Assembly (NCBI RefSeq): GCF_002760435.1
Contig: NZ_AUUU01000074.1
Location: forward strand, 1 to 36,009
Origin: Clostridium sp. LS
Lineage (GTDB): Bacteria; Bacillota; Clostridia; Clostridiales; Clostridiaceae
Reading direction: 5' to 3'
DNA length: 36,009 bases
Part shown: one piece after another, positions 15,654 to 23,388 of the stretch
How positions within the stretch are numbered: position 1 is the first letter of the stretch
Layout of the letters: each line of letters opens with the position of its first letter
Notes under the pieces: model-generated
Told to the model about the DNA's origin: nothing
Databases searched by the model: none
Seen by the model: only the letters and a program-made list of their open reading frames with translations
Program-made: the position numbers and the translations under genes

Positions 15654-16409
15654 TTATGTCAATTGAGATAATTTTACTTTAGGATTATGGTACCTCTGTT
15701 TATTTTGAGTTTTGTTTTTGTAATTGATGGCTTTTTGCGGGCACCAATGAATACAAGCAAGGCATTTTTCGCAATTGTGCTTGAACGTTACTTTTTCATC
15801 TATAATCTCAATATTTCTTGCTGGACAAACCGAAACACAAATGCCACACTTTGTGCAACTCTTTGATACGCTATAATCTTTATCTGTAGACTTAAAATTA
15901 GCAGAGGCTTTATTATGCATCTTTCTAAGAAGACCCAAACTGCCTTTTATTCTACACTCTTTTCTGATTTTAATATCTTGAATGATGACATCAAGTTTAT
16001 CCTCAGCTTTTGCGATTAGCTTGCCAACTTTATCGCTCTTTATATCGACCATAAATATATAGTTTGACAAAATAGGAAGTTTAGAACCGTAATGTAAATA
16101 TGCGCCTTTTTCTTTCAGAATATTATTAACATCTGTAAGACATGTACCGATAGCTCCCCCGCAGGTGACCACTGAAAAGAAATAGGCATTTTTATTAAAG
16201 TTACTGCTTGTTATGAAATCATATACCATATTAGGCAGTCCCCATGCATAAACAGGAAAAACAAAACCAATTACCTCGCTGTTGCAACTATAATTCATTC
16301 CGACTTTGGAGATTGATACCACATCAGTGTTACCCAAAGCATTAGCGATATCAAGGGCGGTTTGTAGGCTGTTCCCTGTTGCAGAAAAGTAAAAAATTGT
16401 TTTATTCAT
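15654..16409 (-). CDS. EFR1-family ferredoxin with flavodoxin-like N-terminal domain
   Basis: A protein of 251 residues. The ATG at 16409 is preferred to that at 16415, which sits only 3 nt from GAGG. The N-terminal part is flavodoxin-like (FYFSATGNSLQTA for FMN phosphate binding, then FVFPVYAWGLP). The C-terminal part holds two [4Fe-4S] motifs, C-T-K-C-G-I-C-V-S-V-C-P and C-E-K-C-L-A-C-I-H-W-C-P. EFR1 proteins are cytoplasmic electron carriers of anaerobes whose partners are usually unknown. The gene is alone on its strand, with the inverted repeat at 15535 downstream. Confidence 0.92.
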   Translation of the reverse strand: MNKTIFYFSATGNSLQTALDIANALGNTDVVSISKVGMNYSCNSEVIGFVFPVYAWGLPNMVYDFITSSNFNKNAYFFSVVTCGGAIGTCLTDVNNILKEKGAYLHYGSKLPILSNYIFMVDIKSDKVGKLIAKAEDKLDVIIQDIKIRKECRIKGSLGLLRKMHNKASANFKSTDKDYSVSKSCTKCGICVSVCPARNIEIIDEKVTFKHNCEKCLACIHWCPQKAINYKNKTQNKQRYHNPKVKLSQLT

Positions 16410-16625
16410 TTGCATATACCTCGCTATTAATTTTATTTATATTTAATAAACTTTTAATTCCCTAAAACAATTAAGTAGTTATTTTATGAATTTATTATAC
16501 TTTGCATTTTATTAAAAGATTTGCCTGTTTCACGTTAATTCTTGCCTAATCCTCCGAAAACATCTATTGAACTTGTAAGATAAAAGCTTTTGGCATAATT
16601 CTACACGGCTTGGTTAGTCTAATAG

Positions 16626-17591
16626 TTACTTTTGTTGACGCAAATTGGAGATATCTCTCCTTGGTGGTCTTCCGAAAAAGCGACTGTAATCTCTGCTAAA
16701 TTGGGAATCGCTCACATAACCCACTAGCTGACATGCAGTGGCAGCATCCATTGAACCGGAGAGCATAAGACGCCTGGCTTCATGAAGGCGCAGCGCTTTT
16801 TGGTATTGCAGTGGACTCATCGAAGTAACTGATTTAAAATGCTCATGAAATGATGACTCGCTCATATGCACCAGTTGGGCCAAGTCTGCAATCCTAATCT
16901 GCTCAGAGAAATTGTCGCGGAGCCAGGAAATTGCCTTCACAACCCGCTGCACGCCCGAATCTGCAAAACCCATTTCAGCAACATGAATACCGATGGAGCT
17001 GCGAAGGACTCGTATCAAAATCTCATCCAACACGAGAGGGGCAAGCAATTTGGTGTCAGAGGGGTTTTGCAGGCATTTCACTAACCGCCTGACTGCATTG
17101 ATAATGCCAAAGTCGGTGTTCGCGACGTAACCCGTGCTCCGCTGACGAATCGGAGGCAGACCATGTGGATACACTTTCATGACTAACTCGGAGATTCTTT
17201 GTGGATCGAGTTCCAAGCCGACACTAAGGAACGGCTCAGAATAGCTGGCCTGTGTGGTTTGGAGAGCCACCGGCAGAGCAACGGGGAACATGAGTATACT
17301 TGACCTGCCGACCTCGTAGATTTCATTCCCTAAGGTAACGGCCTTTGCACCTTGTGCAACGATTAATAAGGAAGGCAAGTAGAAGGTTTTCATAATGTCC
17401 GTTTCGATTCTTGAATAACGATTAATATGCAAACCAGGGATGTGCTGGCTAAAGGTGCCGTCATGTGGAGTTTGTGTATAGATAAGGCGTGCCAGCCGTA
17501 ATGTTTCTTCTTCAAGCGTCTCATCGGCGTTAATAGACGTTGAAGGAACTGAATATTCACCTAGCGACTGTTGTACTGTAATCTCTTCCAT
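16626..17591 (-). CDS. AraC-family regulator with AraC_N sensor domain, GC-rich
   Basis: A protein of 321 residues; ATG behind GGAGGAAA. Residues about 50-205 form an AraC_N-type sensor domain (PGLHINRYSR, LPSLLIVAQGAK, EPFLSVGLELD). The last 100 residues are two helix-turn-helix motifs: IRIADLAQLVHMSESSFHEHFK and the second with VGYVSDSQFSRDYSRFFGRPPRRD. Base composition and codons (CTG, GCC, CGG) are clearly GC-richer than neighbours, suggesting recent transfer from a less AT-rich host. Such regulators are often divergent from an oxidoreductase they control; here the divergent gene is the broken epimerase at 17732. Confidence 0.93.
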   Translation of the reverse strand: MEEITVQQSLGEYSVPSTSINADETLEEETLRLARLIYTQTPHDGTFSQHIPGLHINRYSRIETDIMKTFYLPSLLIVAQGAKAVTLGNEIYEVGRSSILMFPVALPVALQTTQASYSEPFLSVGLELDPQRISELVMKVYPHGLPPIRQRSTGYVANTDFGIINAVRRLVKCLQNPSDTKLLAPLVLDEILIRVLRSSIGIHVAEMGFADSGVQRVVKAISWLRDNFSEQIRIADLAQLVHMSESSFHEHFKSVTSMSPLQYQKALRLHEARRLMLSGSMDAATACQLVGYVSDSQFSRDYSRFFGRPPRRDISNLRQQK

Positions 17592-17731
17592 TTATTTTCC
17601 TCCTAGTATCCTATCGATATCAATCATATAATAATCACAATTTGGTTGAATGGTCTTAACCTTAATATATTAGTAATATAACATAAAAATAATTGATAAA
17701 CAAAACTGTTTTGATTGAAGTGAATTAATTT

Positions 17732-17857
17732 ATAAAAATATTTGTAACTGGGGCGACAGGCAAGATTGGAAGTCGTTTTGTACCATATTTACTTAAGCAA
17801 AGTCATGCTGTCCGTATTCTTGTAAGAAATGCTGAGCGAGCATTTATGGTATGGTGA
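17732..17857 (+). pseudogene. Truncated NAD(P)-binding epimerase/NmrA-like gene
   Basis: In frame after a TAA, the sequence reads (I)KIFVTGATGKIGSRF, then VPYLLKQSHAVRILVRNAE and a stop after MVW. This is the N-terminal Rossmann strand and glycine motif G-A-T-G-x-I-G of an atypical SDR. The start codon is ATA where ATG is expected, and only 41 codons of a ~280-residue protein remain. About 35 bp downstream an AAGGAGGT and a 24-codon frame (17893-17967) may be the other edge of the deletion. The GC-rich AraC gene is divergent, so the pair was probably imported together and then lost its target gene. Confidence 0.75.
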
Positions 17858-17977
17858 AATATACAAATCATAGTACAACACACCCATTTTCATGCAAGGA
17901 GGTAGAGCTTTACGCGAAATCAATCTACTAAAACAGCAGTCTGATTTTAATTATTCAGTAAAATAAATTCATGATTA

Positions 17978-18058
17978 GTTACATATTTTATAACTTGTAA
18001 TTAATAAAATGGTATGATATAATTTGTGTTATAGGTTACAATGTTTTAAAGATGTAAC
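17978..18058 (+). promoter_or_regulatory. Nitroreductase promoter with two GTTACA-N12-TGTAAY operators
   Basis: TTGTAA (17995-18000), 17-bp spacer, TATAAT (18018-18023). Operator A: GTTACA (17978-17983), N12, TGTAAT (17996-18001), covering the -35. Operator B: GTTACA (18035-18040), N12, TGTAAC (18053-18058), just after the transcription start. The same arrangement recurs before the SDR gene (20756-20835). Confidence 0.75.
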
Positions 18059-18100
18059 TTGTAATATGAATTGTATTATCATACTAGGGGGAAAGATACT

Positions 18101-18940
18101 ATGGAAAAAGATATTATGAATTTGATAAAGGTTGATTCTGCAAAATGCACTAAGTGCGGAAGTTGTGCCAAAGTCTGCCCAACAGGTGTTATAGCCATGG
18201 ATGAACAAGGACCGAAGGTCGTAAGTCAATTTTGTATCGCATGTGGTCACTGCGTAGCTATTTGTAAATCAGCAGCACTTGACAATGTGAAAACACCTTT
18301 AGTTAATCAAGTAAAATTGGAAAAAGTACCAGTTCTGGACGAGGATACTGCGGCTATATTTCTTCGTAGCAGACGTTCGGTTAGGGAATTTAAAAAGAAG
18401 TCAGTTCCTAGGGAAAAAATTAGTCAGCTTTTGGACATAGCAAGATTTGCACCGACAAGTGGCAATTCTCAAGGAGTTTCTTATCACGTAATAGATAATC
18501 CTGATACACTGCGTAGTATTACATCAGTTTCAATTGACTGGTTGGAAGAGGCTTTGAAAGCTCCACCTTACGCCGGATCACCATATGAAGCACCATTTGC
18601 CGCGCATATAGCTAACTATCGTCAGAATGGTGAGGATGTTGTATTGCGTGATGCTCCTTGTCTAGTAATCCCAATGGTTGACAAAAATTCTTTACCAATT
18701 GGTCGGGATAACACTCACTTTTCACTAGCTTATGCGGAACTTTATGCGACTTCAATGGGTCTTGGAACTTGCATTACCGGATTTTTTAATGCTTGTGCTG
18801 CTTCTGGCTATAAGCCATTACTTGATATCTTGAATTTGCCAGAAAATATGCAGGTTACTGGAGGACTAATGGTTGGGTATCCGAAATACACTTATCAACG
18901 TTTGGTAGATAGAAACTCATTGCAAGTCACTTGGCAGTAA
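18101..18940 (+). CDS. Nitroreductase-family protein with N-terminal 2[4Fe-4S] ferredoxin domain
   Basis: A protein of 279 residues; ATG at 18101 behind GGGGGAAAG. Residues 8-60 are a bacterial ferredoxin domain with C16, C19, C22, C26 and C45, C48, C51, C55. From about residue 85 the FMN-binding nitroreductase fold begins with RRSVREFKKK, followed by FAPTSGNSQG and the C-terminal SMGLGTCITGF and GGLMVGYPK. Members reduce nitroaromatics, quinones or flavins using ferredoxin-derived electrons. Its promoter is controlled by the duplicated operator described separately; the regulator is not identified. Confidence 0.93.
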   Translation: MEKDIMNLIKVDSAKCTKCGSCAKVCPTGVIAMDEQGPKVVSQFCIACGHCVAICKSAALDNVKTPLVNQVKLEKVPVLDEDTAAIFLRSRRSVREFKKKSVPREKISQLLDIARFAPTSGNSQGVSYHVIDNPDTLRSITSVSIDWLEEALKAPPYAGSPYEAPFAAHIANYRQNGEDVVLRDAPCLVIPMVDKNSLPIGRDNTHFSLAYAELYATSMGLGTCITGFFNACAASGYKPLLDILNLPENMQVTGGLMVGYPKYTYQRLVDRNSLQVTWQ

Positions 18941-19024
18941 TGGTGAAGAATGTAATATATGAGTTACATTGATTTATAATTTTATAGCATTTTAATATAG
19001 CTGTAATTCAGATGACCCATATTA

Positions 19025-19053
19025 AATAGGGCCGACTTAATACTGGCCCTATT
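19025..19053. other. Perfect inverted repeat without U-tract
   Basis: AATAGGGCC / GGCCCTATT with an 11-nt loop, followed by A6 rather than T. It lies between the nitroreductase and FMN reductase genes and could be a weak terminator of the former or a protein-binding site. Confidence 0.5.
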
Positions 19054-19110
19054 AAAAAAGAAGAATTAAGGTGATTTTAAAATAAATAAAGATTGGAGTG
19101 ATTTATATCT

Positions 19111-19671
19111 ATGAAAAAAATCATAATTTTAAATGGAAGTCCACATAAAATTGGGAATACAATGGCGCTGGTTAATGAGGTATCCAAATCCATGGAGAAT
19201 AAAGAAACTGAAGTGAAAACTTATAACCTAAATACAATGCAAATAAGCTGTTGCCAGGGGTGTAATGCCTGTAAAAAAACAGGTAAATGTGCCATTAAAG
19301 ATGATATGCAATTAATATATCAAGATATTGATGATGCTGATGGTATTATCTTTGCTACACCTATATATATTTATCAAATGTCTGCACAGATGAAAATTGT
19401 TGTTGATAGACTCGTTGCTTACATGAAAGAAGATTATTCAAGCTACCTTTCTCCGAATAAAAAGGTCTTATTTGTATCTACATTTGGCGGAGGCGATATA
19501 GTACAATTCAAGAGCTATTTTGACTTAACTGGTAAAAGTCTTGAATTTTTAGGTTTTGGTGAATACAAAATCCTGCTTACGGGAGGTTTGCGTGAACCAA
19601 AAGAGTTATTAGAACGTTCAGAAGTTCTGTCAGAAGCAAAAGATATGGGTGAATGGTTATTAAATCAATAG
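19111..19671 (+). CDS. Iron-sulfur flavoprotein-like NAD(P)H-dependent FMN reductase, copy 1
   Basis: A protein of 186 residues; start ATG with GGAGTGAT upstream at a long 11-nt gap. The flavodoxin-like fold starts with IILNGSPHKIGNT for FMN phosphate binding; FATPIYIYQMSAQMK and the LVAYM region complete the FMN site. A compact Cys motif C48-x2-C51-x2-C54-x5-C60 matches iron-sulfur flavoproteins (Isf), which bind a [4Fe-4S] cluster next to FMN. Isf-like proteins reduce oxygen, peroxide or quinones in anaerobes. It lies downstream of the ferredoxin-nitroreductase on the same strand and ends at a strong terminator. Confidence 0.9.
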   Translation: MKKIIILNGSPHKIGNTMALVNEVSKSMENKETEVKTYNLNTMQISCCQGCNACKKTGKCAIKDDMQLIYQDIDDADGIIFATPIYIYQMSAQMKIVVDRLVAYMKEDYSSYLSPNKKVLFVSTFGGGDIVQFKSYFDLTGKSLEFLGFGEYKILLTGGLREPKELLERSEVLSEAKDMGEWLLNQ

Positions 19672-19719
19672 AGAAAAGACTTATTTAATAAAAAATCTAG
19701 AATATTAAGATATTAAGAG

Positions 19720-19758
19720 GCAGATTACCATTTTAAAGTAAAGGTAATCTGCTTTTTT
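19720..19758 (+). terminator. Terminator after FMN reductase copy 1
   Basis: Perfect 10-bp stem GCAGATTACC / GGTAATCTGC, 13-nt loop, T6 tract. Confidence 0.9.
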
Positions 19759-19820
19759 GGGGGAATTTCTATTCTGAATACTCTATTATTTGAAACAAAA
19801 GATAGTCCGATTGTAAAGTA

Positions 19821-20711
19821 CTAAGCCCTATCAATATCCTGAATTAGTGCCAAATGCGCAGGCTTCCATCCAAGTTTTTCTTGAGTTAAAGCATTGGAGG
19901 CTGGAATATCTGCGGCGACAAGCTGTCCTAGAGGTCCGAAATGATTAACTGCTTCTTCTGGAGATATAGATTTAACTGGGAGGTTAAGACGACGACCGAT
20001 AGCTTCTGCGATTTCTCGAATAGGCACCCCTTCGTTAGCCACCGCATGAAATATTGATCCAGCTGGTGCTTGTTCCAATGCTAGTCTGTAAAGATGCGCA
20101 GCATCAAGTCTATGAACAGCTGGCCAGCGGTTAGAACCGTCACCTACATAAGCCGAGAAGCCTTTGTTGCGAGCTATTTCAATAAGCATAGTAACCAAGC
20201 CATAACGCTCGCCATCGCCATATACTATTGGAGCAGGGCGTACTACTGACACACGTACACCTTTAGAAGCTAGCGAAAGTGCCAACGTTTCTGAAGCTGC
20301 TCGAGGACCTGCGGTTAAGCTTGAACTAGCCTTATCATCTTCTGTAACGACGTAGCCAGGTTTGATGCCTGCAGTCCCAAATGTAACTACTAATGGTTTA
20401 TTAGATTTTTCAAGTGCAGTACCTAGTGCATTGATAGCATGACGATCAGTCTCACAAGAAGCTGAAAAATTAGCGATAAAATTATCATGATCAAAGGCTG
20501 CATGAATTACGCCGTCTGCTGAAGATGCGCCACTACGAAGGCTGTCAAGATCCTCCAAAGAGCCACGATGCGCTGTAGCTCCAACAGCAGTAAGCGATGC
20601 AGCTGATGCATCCGACCTAGCAAGACCTATTACCTCATGTCCTGCACCAATCAATTCTTTAACGATTGTAGAACCTATAAATCCTGTAGCACCTGTAACA
20701 AAAATACGCAT
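19821..20711 (-). CDS. Atypical SDR / NAD-dependent epimerase
   Basis: A protein of 296 residues. The ATG at 20711 follows AGGTGGAG; an in-frame GTG at 20723 sits inside that site. The Rossmann motif is MRIFVTGATGFIGS, followed by ADGVIHAAFD. The catalytic Tyr is displaced or absent, since VVTFGTAG replaces the usual S and V-R-P-A-P-I-V-Y-G-D-G gives the downstream epimerase block. The rest matches 'NAD-dependent epimerase/dehydratase' proteins common in soil bacteria; substrate unknown. It is GC-richer than its surroundings, suggesting transfer, yet carries the same native-looking promoter and operators as the nitroreductase. Confidence 0.9.
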   Translation of the reverse strand: MRIFVTGATGFIGSTIVKELIGAGHEVIGLARSDASAASLTAVGATAHRGSLEDLDSLRSGASSADGVIHAAFDHDNFIANFSASCETDRHAINALGTALEKSNKPLVVTFGTAGIKPGYVVTEDDKASSSLTAGPRAASETLALSLASKGVRVSVVRPAPIVYGDGERYGLVTMLIEIARNKGFSAYVGDGSNRWPAVHRLDAAHLYRLALEQAPAGSIFHAVANEGVPIREIAEAIGRRLNLPVKSISPEEAVNHFGPLGQLVAADIPASNALTQEKLGWKPAHLALIQDIDRA

Positions 20712-20755
20712 ATTAAACTCCACCTTTCAAGTTGATTATACTTACAAAGTTATAA

Positions 20756-20835
20756 GTTACAATTTATAAAATGTGTAACTTATATGTGAATTATATCACT
20801 CTCTTTTACGAATTACAAGTAATTTAATATGTAAC
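20756..20835 (-). promoter_or_regulatory. SDR promoter with two GTTACA-N12-TGTAAY operators
   Basis: On the minus strand: TTGTAA (20818-20813), 17-bp spacer, TATAAT (20795-20790). Operator A is 20835-20812 (GTTACA-N12-TGTAAT) over the -35; operator B is 20779-20756 (GTTACA-N12-TGTAAC) near the start of transcription. Centres are 56 bp apart, against 57 bp at the nitroreductase promoter. Confidence 0.75.
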
Positions 20836-20993
20836 TTATCACAAGGTAAATCTTCAGCTAAGAGGACTTAAAAATCTCAATGAATAATACTTAATGTAAG
20901 AATGGAATAGCTAATATTGCAGTCCTTTTTTAACATGTATCCTTAAAAAAATATATTCACAGTCGCTTTAAATTTAGTAACAATTGATGTAAT

Positions 20994-21022
20994 TTGAAAC
21001 ATAAAGTCAAAAATGATATAAT
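20994..21022 (+). promoter_or_regulatory. tetR promoter
   Basis: TTGAAA (20994-20999), 17-bp spacer, TATAAT (21017-21022), placing transcription start about 25 nt before the TTG start codon. An imperfect GTAACA...TGTAAT lies just upstream (20977-20993) but with a 5-bp spacer, unlike the N12 operators. Confidence 0.65.
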
Positions 21023-21053
21023 TGAAAATAAAAATAAGAAAGCGGTGATAAAT

Positions 21054-21635
21054 TTGGATAAAATATCGTTAGATAAAGAAATGATCCTTAATGCAACAGA
21101 AGAAGTTATTCGCCGTTTCGGACCAGATAAAGCGAATATCACTGACGTGGCAAAATTATTAAAAGTAAGCCACGCAGCTATTTATAGATATTACAATGGA
21201 AAAACAGCTCTATGGAATGCTGTTACCGAACGATGGCTTACGCATTTGCATGCTCCGTCAAATCAAATATTAAATAGAGATAGTCCTGCAGATGTTAAAC
21301 TTAGTAATTTACTAGAAAGCTTTGTGGAAGCTAAACATCACAGTGCCATTAATGATCCAGAAATGTTTGCAAATTACATAAAACTAGCTCAAAGCTCAAT
21401 GGAAGTAATAGAAAAGGGCAAAGAAGAAGGAATTAATTGTATAGAGAAGGTTATAGTACAAGGAATTACAGAAGGTATATTTTTTACAGAATCTCCGTAT
21501 CAAGAGGCAAGAGCAGTATATCTTGCAACCAGCGTTTTTATTCATCCAAACTCGTTCGAAGATCCTAACCGAAAACAAAACATAAAATCTGTTGTAAATC
21601 TTCTAATAAGAGGACTTAAGAATTCTAATAGATAA
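21054..21635 (+). CDS. TetR-family transcriptional regulator
   Basis: A protein of 193 residues. The TTG at 21054 is chosen because GCGGTGAT precedes it, and because the longer frame from 20994 would overlap the gene's own promoter. The N-terminal helix-turn-helix is typical: ANITDVAKLLKVSHAAIYRYYNGK followed by TALWNAVTERWL. The C-terminal ligand domain has no recognisable specificity. It is divergent from the SDR gene at 20711, with 340 bp between, and is the nearest candidate regulator of the GTTACA-N12-TGTAAY sites, although its own promoter does not carry a good copy. Confidence 0.9.
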   Translation: MDKISLDKEMILNATEEVIRRFGPDKANITDVAKLLKVSHAAIYRYYNGKTALWNAVTERWLTHLHAPSNQILNRDSPADVKLSNLLESFVEAKHHSAINDPEMFANYIKLAQSSMEVIEKGKEEGINCIEKVIVQGITEGIFFTESPYQEARAVYLATSVFIHPNSFEDPNRKQNIKSVVNLLIRGLKNSNR

Positions 21636-21644
21636 ATGCTTTAT

Positions 21645-21716
21645 ATAAGAAATGGCCGACAATAAGTCGGCCATTTCTTATGGCGTGCCCAGCATTGGCA
21701 CGTCAGGCTGTCTGAC
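21645..21716 (+). terminator. Terminator-like hairpin followed by two more hairpins
   Basis: A perfect 16-bp stem (21645-21660 with 21666-21681, loop AATAA) follows tetR. It is trailed by CGTGCC / GGCACG (21684-21702) and GTCAG / CTGAC (21702-21716). The first stem lies between convergent genes; no long U-tract follows in either direction. Confidence 0.65.
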
Positions 21717-21740
21717 AATTAATAATTATGTTATAATGAA

Positions 21741-22322
21741 TTATTCTTGTAAGTTAATTCCAAGTGTTTTCGTTTGTTCTTCAATTTCCAGAGGTAATTC
21801 ATTTCTAGAAGCAGCTCCATCTATAGTTATACTTCCAAGAATATTATATCCGCCAGCTTTAAGTACTATTTCTATTGCTTGCAGAGTACCTTTACTTTGT
21901 GTTGGTAATTGACTAATTGGAAAAGGCGCATTGCACGCTGTAACCATAATAGCCTTTTTTCCTTTGTGTAATGGAATGGGCATTTCTAAGCCACTCGCGG
22001 CTATTTCCTCAAAGGCAGTGAGATTTCTATCAATAAGAATTTTTAATGGTCCTGATATGTTCCCAAAGTAGGTAGGACTACCAATAACTATAGCATCAGC
22101 AGATCGAATTTTATGCCATACAGTATGTCCATCATCTTTAGGAAGAATGCAGCTTTTATTTGGTCTGCACTGTAAACAGCTTATACATGGCTTTACACTC
22201 AAATCATATGAGTGAATCCATTCAACTGTATGCTTTGAGTGAATTTCTTTTTCAATACATTTCATTGCACTAATAGTATATCCGTTTTTTCTAGGTGAAC
22301 CATTTAAAAATAGTATTTTCAT
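21741..22322 (-). CDS. Iron-sulfur flavoprotein-like FMN reductase, copy 2
   Basis: A protein of 193 residues; ATG behind GGAGGGTAA. It starts with ILFLNGSPRKNGYT (FMN phosphate loop) and has SPTYFGNISGPLKILIDR for the FMN ring. The Cys motif C46-x2-C49-x2-C52-x5-C58 has the same spacing as in the gene at 19111. The segment TACNAPFPISQLPTQS resembles NAD(P)H oxidoreductases of the same group. It is divergent from the MmyB-type regulator at 22454, which probably controls it. Confidence 0.9.
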   Translation of the reverse strand: MKILFLNGSPRKNGYTISAMKCIEKEIHSKHTVEWIHSYDLSVKPCISCLQCRPNKSCILPKDDGHTVWHKIRSADAIVIGSPTYFGNISGPLKILIDRNLTAFEEIAASGLEMPIPLHKGKKAIMVTACNAPFPISQLPTQSKGTLQAIEIVLKAGGYNILGSITIDGAASRNELPLEIEEQTKTLGINLQE

Positions 22323-22453
22323 GAATAATTACCCTCCGTTTGTATATTTTATAGTATTAGAATATGTTATAAATATAATATAAAGTTCTATGATGATATA
22401 GGAGCGTATTTGTACTGGTATAAATAATAATAGGATAAAAAGGAAGTTTGAAT

Positions 22454-23290
22454 ATGGAGAAACAGCGATATAAAGAATTAGGAGATTTTTTGAAGACCAG
22501 AAGAGCCAAAATTTCACCATCTCAATTAGGAATTTCAGAAGGGTTAAGACGTCGCCGTACACCAGGTCTTAGACGGGAAGAGGTGGCACATATTGCAGGC
22601 ATAGGGTTAACTTGGTACACTTGGCTTGAACAAGGACGTTCTATACAAGTATCAGCAGAGGTACTGGAAAGCCTGTCTAGGGTACTAATGCTTAATAAAC
22701 AAGAACGAATTCATCTATATACTTTGGCAAGACAAGCTCTTCCGACAGATATTCCTTCATACCAAGAATCTGTTAGTGAGATGCTGCAGCATGTGCTAGA
22801 TAATCTATTACTGAGTCCGTCCTTTATTATGGATACGAGGTGGAACATTATTGCATGGAATAAAGCTGCAAGTGCTGTATTTGCTGATTTTAGTAAAATA
22901 GATGTGAGTAAGAGAAATATGATTAAGATGATGTTTACATATGATGATTATAAGAAATTATTTATAGACTGGGAATCTCATGCACAAGGAATGCTGGCAA
23001 GATTTCGATCAACAATTGGACACTACATTGAAGATCCCTGGCTTGCTAAAATCATTGAAGATCTTAAAAGAGAAAGTGATGAATTTAATTTATGGTGGAA
23101 TCGACATGATGTACAGGGAAATAGTGAAACATACAAAAAGCTAAAACATCCAATTGTAGGTGAACTTTTTTTTGAATTCATTAGTTTTGATGTTTCAGAT
23201 AATTCTAACTTGAAATTAATTGTTAATACACCCTCTTCGAAAACAGATACTGATATAAAAGTAAAATCATTACTAGAACACGTTATTTGA
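22454..23290 (+). CDS. XRE/MmyB-type transcriptional regulator
   Basis: A protein of 278 residues; the ATG at 22454 follows AAAAGGAAG. Residues 5-80 form the helix-turn-helix typical of the group, with the strongly basic loop GLRRRRTPGLRREEVA and then LTWYTWLEQGR. Residues ~100-260 match the MmyB-like ligand-binding domain: the marker W-N-I-I-A-W-N-K-A-A, then the R-x-x-x-x-H-Y and W-x-R-H-D-V blocks. These regulators commonly sit divergent from a single oxidoreductase they repress, exactly as here with the FMN reductase at 21741-22322. Fatty-acid ligands have been proposed for the fold. Confidence 0.92.
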   Translation: MEKQRYKELGDFLKTRRAKISPSQLGISEGLRRRRTPGLRREEVAHIAGIGLTWYTWLEQGRSIQVSAEVLESLSRVLMLNKQERIHLYTLARQALPTDIPSYQESVSEMLQHVLDNLLLSPSFIMDTRWNIIAWNKAASAVFADFSKIDVSKRNMIKMMFTYDDYKKLFIDWESHAQGMLARFRSTIGHYIEDPWLAKIIEDLKRESDEFNLWWNRHDVQGNSETYKKLKHPIVGELFFEFISFDVSDNSNLKLIVNTPSSKTDTDIKVKSLLEHVI

Positions 23291-23388
23291 AGAATAAGGT
23301 ATTAACAGAATATGTTATAATAAGAATATTATTGTTTATATTAAGCTATAAGAATAAAAATTGTAATATATAGAAGTAGGGGGTTAAA

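Noticed and set aside
17893..17967. 24-codon frame MQGGRALREINLL... after the truncated epimerase
   Set aside because: The AAGGAGGT lies inside the frame rather than before it, and no similarity is recognisable; probably a deletion edge.
20977..20993. GTAACA...TGTAAT before tetR as a third copy of the shared operator
   Set aside because: The arms are 5 bp apart instead of 12 and the first arm differs, so it does not fit the motif.
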